This document shows, in pieces, positions 1-5,600 of a stretch of 6,346 nt of DNA (position 1 is its first letter; every line of letters starts with the position of its first letter). The translations under genes and the position numbers were made by a program. The notes beneath the pieces were generated by a model. That model was not told where the DNA came from. It saw only the letters and a list, made by a program, of their open reading frames with translations, and searched no databases. Source of the DNA: Solirubrobacterales bacterium (lineage in GTDB: Bacteria; Actinomycetota; Thermoleophilia; Solirubrobacterales; Solirubrobacteraceae); assembly GCA_025963955.1 (NCBI GenBank), contig JAOPZU010000505.1:1-6346 (forward strand), read 5' to 3'.

Positions 1-993
1 GCCACGGCCCGTGGCCCGCGGGCGGCCGACGATCTCGACGCTTGGGCGCGCCACGTCCTCGTCCTCGGGGCTGCTCCCGGCGCCCGCGCCGGCGACGACG
101 CGCTCGCCCGCGACTGGGTCGGCCTCGGCCGGCACGTCGTCGCCCACGTGCGTGAGGATCGCGCGGCGGTGGCCCGCTCCGTCGACGAGCTGCAGGACGC
201 GGTCTGGCTCGTGGTCGACGGGCTGGCGACGGCCATCGTGGGTGACGCCGCGGCCGACGCGGACGCCGCGGGTCAGCTCGAGCGCCTGCGCGCCGCCGCC
301 GGGGGCTCGGCCGCCGAGCTGAAGGCGACTGCGCTGGCCACCGTGCAGCGGCTGTCGGAGATCATCGACGAGCGCAGCAACCGGCAGTCGCGGCTGGCCC
401 ACGAGCTCGGCGAACGCGTGGAGGGCCTCCGCGTGGAGCTCGACGACACCCGCCGCGAGGTCGAGCTCGACCCGCTCACCAAGCTCGGCAACCGCAGCGT
501 GCTGCAGCGTGAGCTGCCGCGCGCCGTCCAGGTGCGCACCCTCGTCGACGAACCCGCGTGCCTCGTGGTGGTCGACCTCGACGACTTCAAGCGCATCAAC
601 GACCGGCACGGGCACCAGACGGGGGACAGTGCCCTGGCGGCGTTCGCGGGGGCGCTCGTGCGCAGCTTCCCGCGGCGACGCGACGTCGTCACCCGCTTCG
701 GCGGCGACGAGTTCGCGGTGATCCTGAACGACGCGGGCGTCGACGACGGCCGCCGCCTGGCCGAGCGCTTCCTGGTCGCGGTCCGCGAGCTGGAGCTCGC
801 CGGCCCCCGGGGTGTCCTGCGGCTGTCCGCAAGCGTCGGCGTGGCCGAGGCCGTTCCCGGCGAGCCGGCGGACGACTGGTTCGCCCGCGCCGACCGTGCG
901 CTCTACCAGGCCAAGGCCGGCGGCCGCGACCGCGTCGCGGTGGACATCACCTCGTCCGGCGCGGCCGCCGGCACGTCGCGGTTGGCGGCCTGA
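1..993 (+). CDS. Diguanylate cyclase (GGDEF domain protein), N-terminus cut by window edge
   Basis: This enzyme should condense two GTP into the second messenger c-di-GMP. The frame is open from base 1 with no stop, so the gene starts outside the window; an internal GTG at 148 is not a convincing start. Residues are counted from base 1 (330 codons). Residues about 1-156 are Ala/Arg/Glu-rich and helical, with a probable coiled coil at about 118-155 leading into the catalytic domain. I cannot assign this input region to a family. The GGDEF domain spans about 157-315: it opens with DPLTKLGN (157-164), carries VDLDDFKRIND with the metal-binding Asp192, then the likely guanine-binding Asn200 and Asp209, and has the intact signature GGDEF at 234-238. 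The inhibitory I-site RRRD (225-228) lies exactly five residues before GGDEF, so product feedback is likely. No membrane segment is visible in the part present. A short Ala/Ser tail follows the domain. Catalytic activity is inferred from the complete motifs. Confidence 0.95.
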   Translation, partial: ATARGPRAADDLDAWARHVLVLGAAPGARAGDDALARDWVGLGRHVVAHVREDRAAVARSVDELQDAVWLVVDGLATAIVGDAAADADAAGQLERLRAAAGGSAAELKATALATVQRLSEIIDERSNRQSRLAHELGERVEGLRVELDDTRREVELDPLTKLGNRSVLQRELPRAVQVRTLVDEPACLVVVDLDDFKRINDRHGHQTGDSALAAFAGALVRSFPRRRDVVTRFGGDEFAVILNDAGVDDGRRLAERFLVAVRELELAGPRGVLRLSASVGVAEAVPGEPADDWFARADRALYQAKAGGRDRVAVDITSSGAAAGTSRLAA

Positions 994-1032
994 GCGACGC
1001 TGACGCCCGGCGAGGCGGCCGCCCGCCGCCCG

Positions 1033-1060
1033 TTGACTTCCCCCCGGATCGGAGTACGGT
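1033..1060 (+). promoter_or_regulatory. Sigma70-like promoter for the beta-helix protein gene
   Basis: A -35 box TTGACT (1033-1038) and a -10 box TACGGT (1055-1060) are separated by 16 bases. The -35 matches TTGACA at five of six positions, and the -10 fits the actinobacterial TAnnnT pattern. Transcription would start near 1066-1068, which gives a leader of roughly 118 bases before the ATG at 1186. It lies 40 bases after the stop of the diguanylate cyclase gene, so the surface protein gene probably has its own promoter. This is motif evidence only. Confidence 0.6.
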
Positions 1061-1069
1061 CGCCCCCGG

Positions 1070-1116
1070 GACGCTGCTCGGCGGCGTCTCGTGGACGGGC
1101 GCCCGCCGGGCGCCCG
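1070..1116 (+). promoter_or_regulatory. Tandem hairpins in the 5' leader (possible terminator or leader structure)
   Basis: Two strong stem-loops lie immediately after the predicted transcription start. The first, 1070-1088, has an 8-bp stem (GACGCTGC with GCGGCGTC, one G-T pair) and a TCG loop. The second, 1096-1116, has a 9-bp stem of CGGGCGCCC with GGGCGCCCG and a GCC loop. The 8-base unit GGGCGCCC is itself palindromic and occurs twice. Neither hairpin is followed by a T-run, so an intrinsic terminator for the upstream gene is only weakly supported. Alternatives are an RNA-stabilising or regulatory leader, or ordinary GC-rich folding. I could not match it to a known riboswitch class; in particular I see no c-di-GMP (GEMM) consensus. 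Confidence 0.35.
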
Positions 1117-1173
1117 GACATTCGGTTGGTTCTGCAGTCGGGGCTCGCTGGGTGACTCGGCATCTAGCGCAGT

Positions 1174-1179
1174 GAGAGG
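1174..1179 (+). promoter_or_regulatory. Shine-Dalgarno site of the beta-helix protein
   Basis: GAGAGG lies six bases before the ATG at 1186. It supports that start, which is also directly followed by a good signal peptide. GTCCG at 1179-1183, overlapping the site's last base, could pair with CGGAC at 1115-1119 next to the second leader hairpin. That pairing is possible but unproven. Confidence 0.6.
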
Positions 1180-1185
1180 TCCGTC

Positions 1186-3426
1186 ATGGCGCAAGCCCCC
1201 CGTCGCTCCGAGGCCTCCAGGACCCGATCGCTGGCTCGCGGGGCGCTGCTGGCGCTCGCGCTGCTCGCGGTCCCGGTCGCCGGCGCGGACGCCGCGATCA
1301 CCGTCGCGGGCACCAACGACGCGGGCGCCGGATCCCTGCGCCAGGCGGTCCTCGACGCGGCTCCGGGGGAGACGCTGATCCTGCCGGCCGGGACATACAC
1401 CCTCACCAGCGGCGAGCTCGCGATCGCCAAGAGCATCACCATCACGGGGCATGACGCCGGGGACACGATCCTCCGCTCGGGTGGTGCGTTCCGCGTGCTG
1501 CACACCACGGGCGCGAGCACCATCGTGATCAGCGGCCTCACGATCCGCGACGGGCACGAGATCAGCAGCATCGCCCAGGGTGGCGGGATCTACAACCAGG
1601 CTGCCGCGCTGACCCTGCGCGACGTCGCGGTCACCGCGAACACCGCCGACTCCTCCGGCGTTCCCGGCGGACCCGGCAGCATCGCCTACGGCGGCGGGAT
1701 CGACAGCGACTCGGGCGCCCTCGTGCTGGATCGGGTGCGGGTGACCGGGAACACGGCGACCGCCAGCGGCGGCAACGGCATCCCGCCGAACGGCAACGGC
1801 GGCCCCGGGAGCATCGCCCAGCGTGGAGGGCTGCTCAGCACCGTGACGCTCACCGTCAACGGCTCGACCTTCAGCGGGAACACCACCTCCGCGACCGGCG
1901 GCGACGGGGCCGGGACGGGGAACGGCGGGCCGGGCAGCATCACCTACGGCGGCGGGCTCTCGGTCAGCAACGGTGGCACGGTCGGGACGACCATCACGTC
2001 GAGCACCATCAGCGGGAACCTCGCCGATTCCTCCGGCGGGGCGCACGGGCCCTCCGGCGGCACGACCGGGCCGGGCGGGTCGGCCCAGGGCGGCGGCGTG
2101 AAGGCGACGGTCTTCAGCCCGGTGACGATCGCGCTCAGCAACCTCACGGTGGCGGGGAACGTCGCGCGGAGCCTGGGCGCGGGCGTCACCCAGGGCGGCG
2201 GCGCTTACGCAGCGGCCTCGGGCGGCGGCAGCCTCACGGTCACGAGCTCCACGCTCACCGGGAACAGCACGCTCGGGACGGCGACCGGCGCGGGTGGGAA
2301 CCTGTTCCCGTCGGGCCCGGTCCAGCTCCGCGACACCGTCCTCGCGGCCGGCGTGGCGGCCGCAGGGAAGGGGAACTGCGCCGCGACGACGACGTCGCTG
2401 GGCCACAACCTCGAGGACACCACGCCGAGCCAGTGCGGGCTGACGGCGGCCGGTGACCGCTTCGGACTGGATCCGCTGCTCGGGCCGCTGCAGCCGGCAG
2501 GGGGACCGACGTCGACCACGCCGCTGCTCGGCGGGAGCCCGGCGATCGACGCCGGGGACACGGCCTGCCCGGCCACCGACCAGCGCGGGGTCGTGCGGCC
2601 GCAGGGCGTGGCCTGCGACATCGGCGCCTACGAGGTGGCACCGGGAACCACGGCCACCGGGCCGGTGACCGCCCTCACGTCCGGGAGTGCCACCTTCACG
2701 GGCACGGCGACCAACCCCGACGCCGCCGAGGCCACCGGGACCTTCCAGTACGGCCCGACAACCGCCTACGGCCTCACCACCGCGGGGCAGGCGATCGCCC
2801 CGGGGGCCGCCGCGAGCGCCTTCGGGACGAGCGTCACCGGGCTCACGCCCGCGAGCACCTACCACGTCCGCGCGGTGCTGAGCAACGCCGCCGGCACCGC
2901 CCTCGGCACCGACCAGACGTTCGTCACGCCGGCCGCGCCGCTGGTGCCCGTCGTCATCCCGGTGGTCCTCATCCCGCCGCCCCCGCCCCCGCCGCCGCCG
3001 CCCCCGCCGCCCCCGGTCTCGGCTCCGGCGCTCTCCGCACTCTCGCTGAGCCCGCAGCACTTCCGCACCGTCGCATCCAGGCGGAGGGGCGCCGGCCGCC
3101 CGGGCACGACCGTCCGGTACGCGCTGAACGTGGCCGCCGACGTCCGCCTCGTCGTCGAGCGGCGCACGCCGGGCCGGCGAATCGGGACCAGGTGCGGGGC
3201 GCCCCGGCGGTCCCACGCCCGCCGGCGACCGTGCGCGCGGTACGTGGCTGTCGCCGGCAGCGTCGCGCACTCCAGTCCGGCCGGGCGCACGAGCTTCCGG
3301 TTCACCGGGCGCATGGCCGGTCGCGCGCTGCGATCCGGGAGCTACCGGCTGCGCGTGGTGGCCACGGACACCCAGGGGAGGCGCTCGAAGCCCACGGTCG
3401 TGAGCTTCACGGTGCTCGCCCGCTGA
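1186..3426 (+). CDS. Secreted right-handed beta-helix surface protein with choice-of-anchor Q-type segment, Fn3-like domain and proline linker
   Basis: This is a 746-residue exported protein, probably cell-surface associated. The Arg-rich N-terminus (Arg6, 7, 12, 14, 18) and hydrophobic core (19-34) form a signal peptide, with likely cleavage after ADA at 34-36. The mature protein begins with AITVAGTNDAGAGSLRQAV and a PAGTYTL segment, the usual opening of pectate-lyase-like parallel beta-helix proteins. Residues about 60-400 contain repeated strands ending in GN or SG, with Gly-rich GGPGSIxYGGG loops. Residues about 408-485 (NLEDTTPSQCGL through SPAIDAGD to DIGAYE) match the choice-of-anchor Q region that ends such proteins. 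A fibronectin type III-like domain follows (about 490-582), then 14 consecutive prolines (597-610), then a basic C-terminal domain (about 611-746) with Cys670 and Cys683. I see no LPXTG motif or C-terminal membrane helix, so how it is held at the surface is unclear. No catalytic residues for polysaccharide cleavage are evident. An adhesin or matrix role is inference. Confidence 0.9.
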   Translation: MAQAPRRSEASRTRSLARGALLALALLAVPVAGADAAITVAGTNDAGAGSLRQAVLDAAPGETLILPAGTYTLTSGELAIAKSITITGHDAGDTILRSGGAFRVLHTTGASTIVISGLTIRDGHEISSIAQGGGIYNQAAALTLRDVAVTANTADSSGVPGGPGSIAYGGGIDSDSGALVLDRVRVTGNTATASGGNGIPPNGNGGPGSIAQRGGLLSTVTLTVNGSTFSGNTTSATGGDGAGTGNGGPGSITYGGGLSVSNGGTVGTTITSSTISGNLADSSGGAHGPSGGTTGPGGSAQGGGVKATVFSPVTIALSNLTVAGNVARSLGAGVTQGGGAYAAASGGGSLTVTSSTLTGNSTLGTATGAGGNLFPSGPVQLRDTVLAAGVAAAGKGNCAATTTSLGHNLEDTTPSQCGLTAAGDRFGLDPLLGPLQPAGGPTSTTPLLGGSPAIDAGDTACPATDQRGVVRPQGVACDIGAYEVAPGTTATGPVTALTSGSATFTGTATNPDAAEATGTFQYGPTTAYGLTTAGQAIAPGAAASAFGTSVTGLTPASTYHVRAVLSNAAGTALGTDQTFVTPAAPLVPVVIPVVLIPPPPPPPPPPPPPPVSAPALSALSLSPQHFRTVASRRRGAGRPGTTVRYALNVAADVRLVVERRTPGRRIGTRCGAPRRSHARRRPCARYVAVAGSVAHSSPAGRTSFRFTGRMAGRALRSGSYRLRVVATDTQGRRSKPTVVSFTVLAR
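1666..2100 (+). repeat. Degenerate Gly-rich coding repeats in the beta-helix
   Basis: Four imperfect units share a GGPGSI-type loop followed by a GGG-type turn. They begin at 1666 (GGPGSIAYGGGI), 1798 (GGPGSIAQRGGL), 1924 (GGPGSITYGGGL) and about 2065 (TGPGGSAQGGGV). Spacings are 132, 126 and 141 bases, or 44, 42 and 47 codons, consistent with about two coils of a beta-helix per unit. The DNA is diverged while the protein pattern is kept, which argues for older duplication under selection rather than fresh tandem copying. Confidence 0.7.
2974..3015 (+). repeat. 14-codon polyproline tract
   Basis: Fourteen Pro codons in a row (ten CCG, four CCC) separate the Fn3-like domain from the C-terminal domain. 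Such tracts act as stiff extended linkers in wall-spanning proteins. The mixed codons make it less slippage-prone than a pure triplet repeat, but the length could still vary between strains. Confidence 0.9.
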
Positions 3427-3437
3427 GGGCCGGCGGA

Positions 3438-3452
3438 GGCGCCCCGGGCGCC
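3438..3452 (+). terminator. Weak GC hairpin just after the beta-helix gene
   Basis: GGCGCC (3438-3443) and GGCGCC (3447-3452) form a 6-bp stem with a CCG loop, starting 12 bases after the TGA at 3424-3426. There is no T-run after it. It may end transcription in the U-less manner proposed for some actinobacteria, or may be chance in GC-rich sequence. Confidence 0.25.
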
Positions 3453-3482
3453 GCTTCGAGCGCGATCGACCGCCCGAGCCGC

Positions 3483-3488
3483 TACGGT
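3483..3488 (+). promoter_or_regulatory. Candidate -10 box (TACGGT)
   Basis: TACGGT is identical to the -10 proposed for the promoter at 1033-1060. I find no good -35 at the usual 16-18 base spacing (that region reads GCGCGAT). Transcription would start near 3495, just before the hairpin pair described in the next entry. It may drive a small RNA or the leader of the 68-residue protein gene. Confidence 0.35.
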
Positions 3489-3494
3489 GGAGGG

Positions 3495-3576
3495 GAGCGA
3501 CGCGCGTCCTGCCGTCTGCCCGGACGGCTTGAGGACGCGCCCGCGTGAAGCCCTGCGCGCGCAGGGCGCCTTTCTT
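3495..3576 (+). ncRNA. Candidate structured small RNA or attenuator leader
   Basis: About 80 bases hold two nested or adjacent stem-loops and end in a T-rich tract. Stem 1 pairs GCGCGTCCT (3502-3510) with AGGACGCGC (3532-3540), nine perfect pairs. It continues inward as GCCGTC (3511-3516) with GACGGC (3523-3528), six pairs, leaving a TTG bulge (3529-3531) and a hexaloop TGCCCG. Stem 2 is the terminator-like palindrome at 3550-3567. A -10-like box lies just upstream. This arrangement fits a short independent transcript, or a 5' leader that terminates before the gene at 3621. No known RNA family is recognised. The lack of a -35 box and the high GC content keep confidence moderate. Confidence 0.4.
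3550..3576 (+). terminator. Probable Rho-independent terminator (18-bp perfect palindrome plus T-rich tail)
   Basis: GCCCTGCGCGCGCAGGGC (3550-3567) is a perfect palindrome that folds as a 7-bp stem with a GCGC loop. It is followed by GCC and then TTTCTT (3571-3576). On the minus strand the sequence after the stem is not T-rich, so it works best for + transcripts. It could end the beta-helix mRNA or the candidate small RNA. Flanking GTGAAG (3545-3550) and CTTCAC (3574-3579) are also complementary and could form an alternative outer stem that includes the T-tract. Confidence 0.5.
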
Positions 3577-3608
3577 CACAGGCCGCCGGACGGTGAGCCG
3601 CACGACCC

Positions 3609-3614
3609 GAGGAG
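3609..3614 (+). promoter_or_regulatory. Shine-Dalgarno site of the 68-residue protein
   Basis: GAGGAG lies six bases before the ATG at 3621. It is a strong match at ideal spacing and is the main reason for accepting this short frame as a gene. Confidence 0.75.
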
Positions 3615-3620
3615 CACCCG

Positions 3621-3827
3621 ATGGCCGGCAGGCAGAAGACGACGTTCGCGAAGATGAGCCGCGAGACGAAGGTGTCCGAGCGCAAGGCGGTCAAGGAGGA
3701 GCGCAAGCGGCAGCGTCGCGAGGAGATCGACAAGGCTCGCGCCGAGGGCCGTGAGGTGTGGGAGAGCGTGGACGCCGACGACACGTCGCTGGACCGCCCC
3801 GACCGCTTCGACCTCCGGGCGGGCTGA
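3621..3827 (+). CDS. Small highly charged helical protein of unknown function (68 aa)
   Basis: I do not recognise this protein. It has ATG with a strong Shine-Dalgarno site and ends at TGA 3825-3827. Residues 4-46 are very rich in Lys, Arg and Glu and should form one long helix (for example KMSRETKVSERKAVKEERKR at 11-30). Residues 48-64 are acidic and Asp-rich (ESVDADDTSLDRPDRFD). There is no Cys, signal peptide or membrane segment, and only Trp47 and a few Phe are aromatic, so it is likely cytoplasmic. A basic helix with an acidic tail would suit binding to nucleic acid, ribosomes or a partner protein, but that is inference. It stands alone: the upstream region holds a terminator-like palindrome and the next + gene begins more than 200 bases later. 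Confidence 0.75.
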   Translation: MAGRQKTTFAKMSRETKVSERKAVKEERKRQRREEIDKARAEGREVWESVDADDTSLDRPDRFDLRAG

Positions 3828-3873
3828 GCAGCACCACGAGGCGACGGCCTTCGCTCGGACACGCGCGGCGGTC

Positions 3874-4002
3874 CTACGTGGGCGCCGTGGGGCGCGGGGC
3901 TGAGCCCGGGCCCCGTGCGCGGCTGCCGAGAAGCCAGGACGTGAAGCAGTAGTTCGCGGCGAACGTCAGCGGCAGGATCACGAGCTTCGCCGCCAGATAG
4001 GC
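3874..4002 (-). pseudogene. Relic of a membrane-protein C-terminus (GtrA-like?)
   Basis: Read on the minus strand from 4002 to the TAG at 3874-3876, the frame gives AYLAAKLVILPLTFAANY, then CFTSWLLGSR, then a Pro/Arg/Ala tail. This is a convincing hydrophobic segment, and about 26 of its first 28 codons end in G or C, as in real genes here. The frame stays open only back to a TGA at 4063-4065 and has no ATG, GTG or TTG start upstream of the hydrophobic part. The residues upstream of Ala (for example RRKPPQTRG) do not look like membrane protein. The pattern of a final helix with an 'AKLV...F..NY..' motif recalls GtrA-family flippase-like proteins, which often sit with glycosyltransferases and are usually about 130 residues long. 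That family assignment is tentative. Alternatively this is just noncoding DNA. Confidence 0.4.
3892..3918 (+). terminator. GC-rich hairpin downstream of the small protein gene
   Basis: GCGCGGGGC (3892-3900) pairs with GCCCCGTGC (3910-3918), nine pairs including one G-T, around a nine-base loop. No T-run follows on either strand. It lies 64 bases after the small gene's stop and inside the Pro/Arg-rich tail of the minus-strand relic, so the pairing may simply reflect GC-rich codons. Confidence 0.2.
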
Positions 4003-4044
4003 CCCCCGGGTTTGCGGCGGCTTGCGACGGACATCCTGGCTCCC

Positions 4045-5562
4045 GTGAGCCTCATCGACCGATCATCTGACGCGGGCGAGCTCGCCGGCGACGGCCAGGA
4101 CAAGCCCTATGTCGTCATCGGCGGAGGCCCGGCCGGGTTGTCCGCCGGCTATCAGCTGGCGAAGGCCGGCCGGAAGGTCATCGTCTTCGAGGCCGACGAC
4201 CAGGTGGGCGGGATCGCCAAGACCGTCGTGGATCCGGAGGGCTTCCGCTTCGACCTCGGTGGCCACCGCTTCTTCACGAAGAACAAGGAGGTCAACGACC
4301 TCTGGCTGGAGATCATGGGCGACGAGTTCCTGATGCGTCCCCGCCAGTCGCGCATCTTCTGGCGCGGCAGGTTCCTCGACTACCCGCTGCAGGGCATGGA
4401 CGTCGTCAGGAAGCTCGGGCCCTGGGAGCTTCTGCGCTGCGGGCTCTCCTACCTGCGCGCCGCGACGAGGAAGAAGGGCGAGGAGGAGAACCTCGAGCAG
4501 TGGGTGGTCAACCGGTTCGGGTGGCGGTTGTACTCGCACTTCTTCAAGGGCTACACCGAGAAGGTGTGGGGGGTCTCCACGACCGAGCTCCGAGCGGAGT
4601 GGGCGGCGCAGCGCATCAAGGGGCTCTCGTTCCTCTCGGCGGCGAAGGCCGCGTTCTTCGGCAACGGGGACGACGAGATCAAGTCGCTCATCGACAAGTT
4701 CCAGTACCCCCGCTACGGACCGGGCCAGATGTGGGAGATGATGACCGAGCGCATCGAGGCCATGGGTGGCGAGGTGCGGCTGCGCACGCCGGTGGAGCGC
4801 ATCGAGTGCGAGGGCGATCGGGTGGTCGCGGTGTGGGCGGCCGGCGAGCGGATGGAGGCGGCCTACACCATCTCGTCTCTCCCGCTGCAGGCCACCGCGA
4901 AGATCAGCCACCCGGCTCCGCCCCCGGAGGTCCAGCGGGCCGCGCAGGGGCTTCGCTATCGCGACTTCCTGACCGTTTCCCTGGTCCTCGACGGGGAGGA
5001 CCTGTTTCCCGACAACTGGATCTACATTCACGAGGACGGGGTGCGGGTCGGCCGGATCCAGAACTTCCGCTCGTGGTCGCCGTGGATGGTGCCGGACCCG
5101 ACCGCCTCGTGCGTCGGCCTGGAGTACTACTGCTTCAGCGGCGACGAGGTCTGGTCGATGGCCGATGAGGATCTCGTAGCCCTGGCCACGAAGGAGCTGG
5201 AGCAGCTCGGTCTGGCCAAGCCCGGCGTCGTGCGCCGCGGCTACGTCACCCGTGTCCCCCTCGCCTACCCGATGTACGACGAGCACTACGCAGAACGGGT
5301 CGAGACCATCCGCACCTGGCTGGACCCCCTGGAGGGCTTCCAGCAGGTCGGGCGGAACGGACTGCACCGGTACAACAACTCCGATCACTCGATGCTGTCG
5401 GCGCTGCGCGCGGTCGAGAACTGCCTGAGCGACTGCGACCATGACATCTGGGCCGTGAACGTGGAGTCCGTCTACCACGAACATCACACGGACGCCGACG
5501 ACTACGTCAACCCGTACCGGAAGCTCCCGGGGGTGGCCCAGCCGCTGGATCAAGCGGCCTGA
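4045..5562 (+). CDS. NAD(P)/FAD-dependent oxidoreductase, HemY / UDP-galactopyranose mutase-like
   Basis: This is a complete soluble flavoprotein of 505 residues from GTG 4045. The only other upstream in-frame start is TTG 4012 (516 residues). Neither has a clear Shine-Dalgarno site; GTG 4045 leaves a 23-residue leader before the first beta strand and is preferred. The N-terminal Rossmann motif reads YVVIGGGPAGLSAG (GGGPAG at 26-31), with the ribose-binding Glu49 in VFEADDQVGG. Next is the family's DLGGHRFFTK stretch (from 70), then YTEKVWGVSTTELRAEWAAQ (from 170). The C-terminal FAD-binding part has VGRNGLHRYNNSDHSM (435-450). This is the COG1232-like group often labelled protoporphyrinogen oxidase or UDP-galactopyranose mutase. 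True heme synthesis or mutase activity is not shown by sequence, and the group is common in surface glycan loci. The convergent membrane glycosyltransferase 38 bases downstream supports a glycan role, by inference. Confidence 0.92.
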   Translation: MSLIDRSSDAGELAGDGQDKPYVVIGGGPAGLSAGYQLAKAGRKVIVFEADDQVGGIAKTVVDPEGFRFDLGGHRFFTKNKEVNDLWLEIMGDEFLMRPRQSRIFWRGRFLDYPLQGMDVVRKLGPWELLRCGLSYLRAATRKKGEEENLEQWVVNRFGWRLYSHFFKGYTEKVWGVSTTELRAEWAAQRIKGLSFLSAAKAAFFGNGDDEIKSLIDKFQYPRYGPGQMWEMMTERIEAMGGEVRLRTPVERIECEGDRVVAVWAAGERMEAAYTISSLPLQATAKISHPAPPPEVQRAAQGLRYRDFLTVSLVLDGEDLFPDNWIYIHEDGVRVGRIQNFRSWSPWMVPDPTASCVGLEYYCFSGDEVWSMADEDLVALATKELEQLGLAKPGVVRRGYVTRVPLAYPMYDEHYAERVETIRTWLDPLEGFQQVGRNGLHRYNNSDHSMLSALRAVENCLSDCDHDIWAVNVESVYHEHHTDADDYVNPYRKLPGVAQPLDQAA

Positions 5563-5600
5563 GGAAGGGCTGCTCGCGTCCGTCCGCTGCCGGATCGCGA

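Noticed and set aside
558..1175. A 205-codon + strand frame over the GGDEF region and the intergenic leader
   Set aside because: It is an Arg/Gly/Pro-rich shadow of the GGDEF coding frame. It runs through the promoter and hairpins and has no plausible ribosome binding site or domain.
1061..1185. Leader considered as a c-di-GMP (GEMM) riboswitch
   Set aside because: I could not find the conserved core sequences of GEMM-I or GEMM-II. Only generic GC-rich hairpins are visible.
1666..2100. Regularly spaced repeats considered as a CRISPR-like array
   Set aside because: They are in-frame, degenerate, Gly-coding units at 126-141 base spacing, without identical repeats or unrelated spacers. They are protein repeats.
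1686..2641. Several minus-strand open frames opposite the beta-helix gene
   Set aside because: They are Pro/Val/Ser-rich mirrors of the Gly-rich repeats and carry no domain, start signal or independent coding pattern.
4500..5168. A 222-codon + strand frame inside the FAD gene
   Set aside because: It is a shifted-frame shadow rich in Gly, Arg and Val. The main frame carries all the conserved flavoprotein motifs.
5563..5600. Bidirectional terminator between the two convergent genes
   Set aside because: The 38 bases show no convincing stem with a T-run on either strand.
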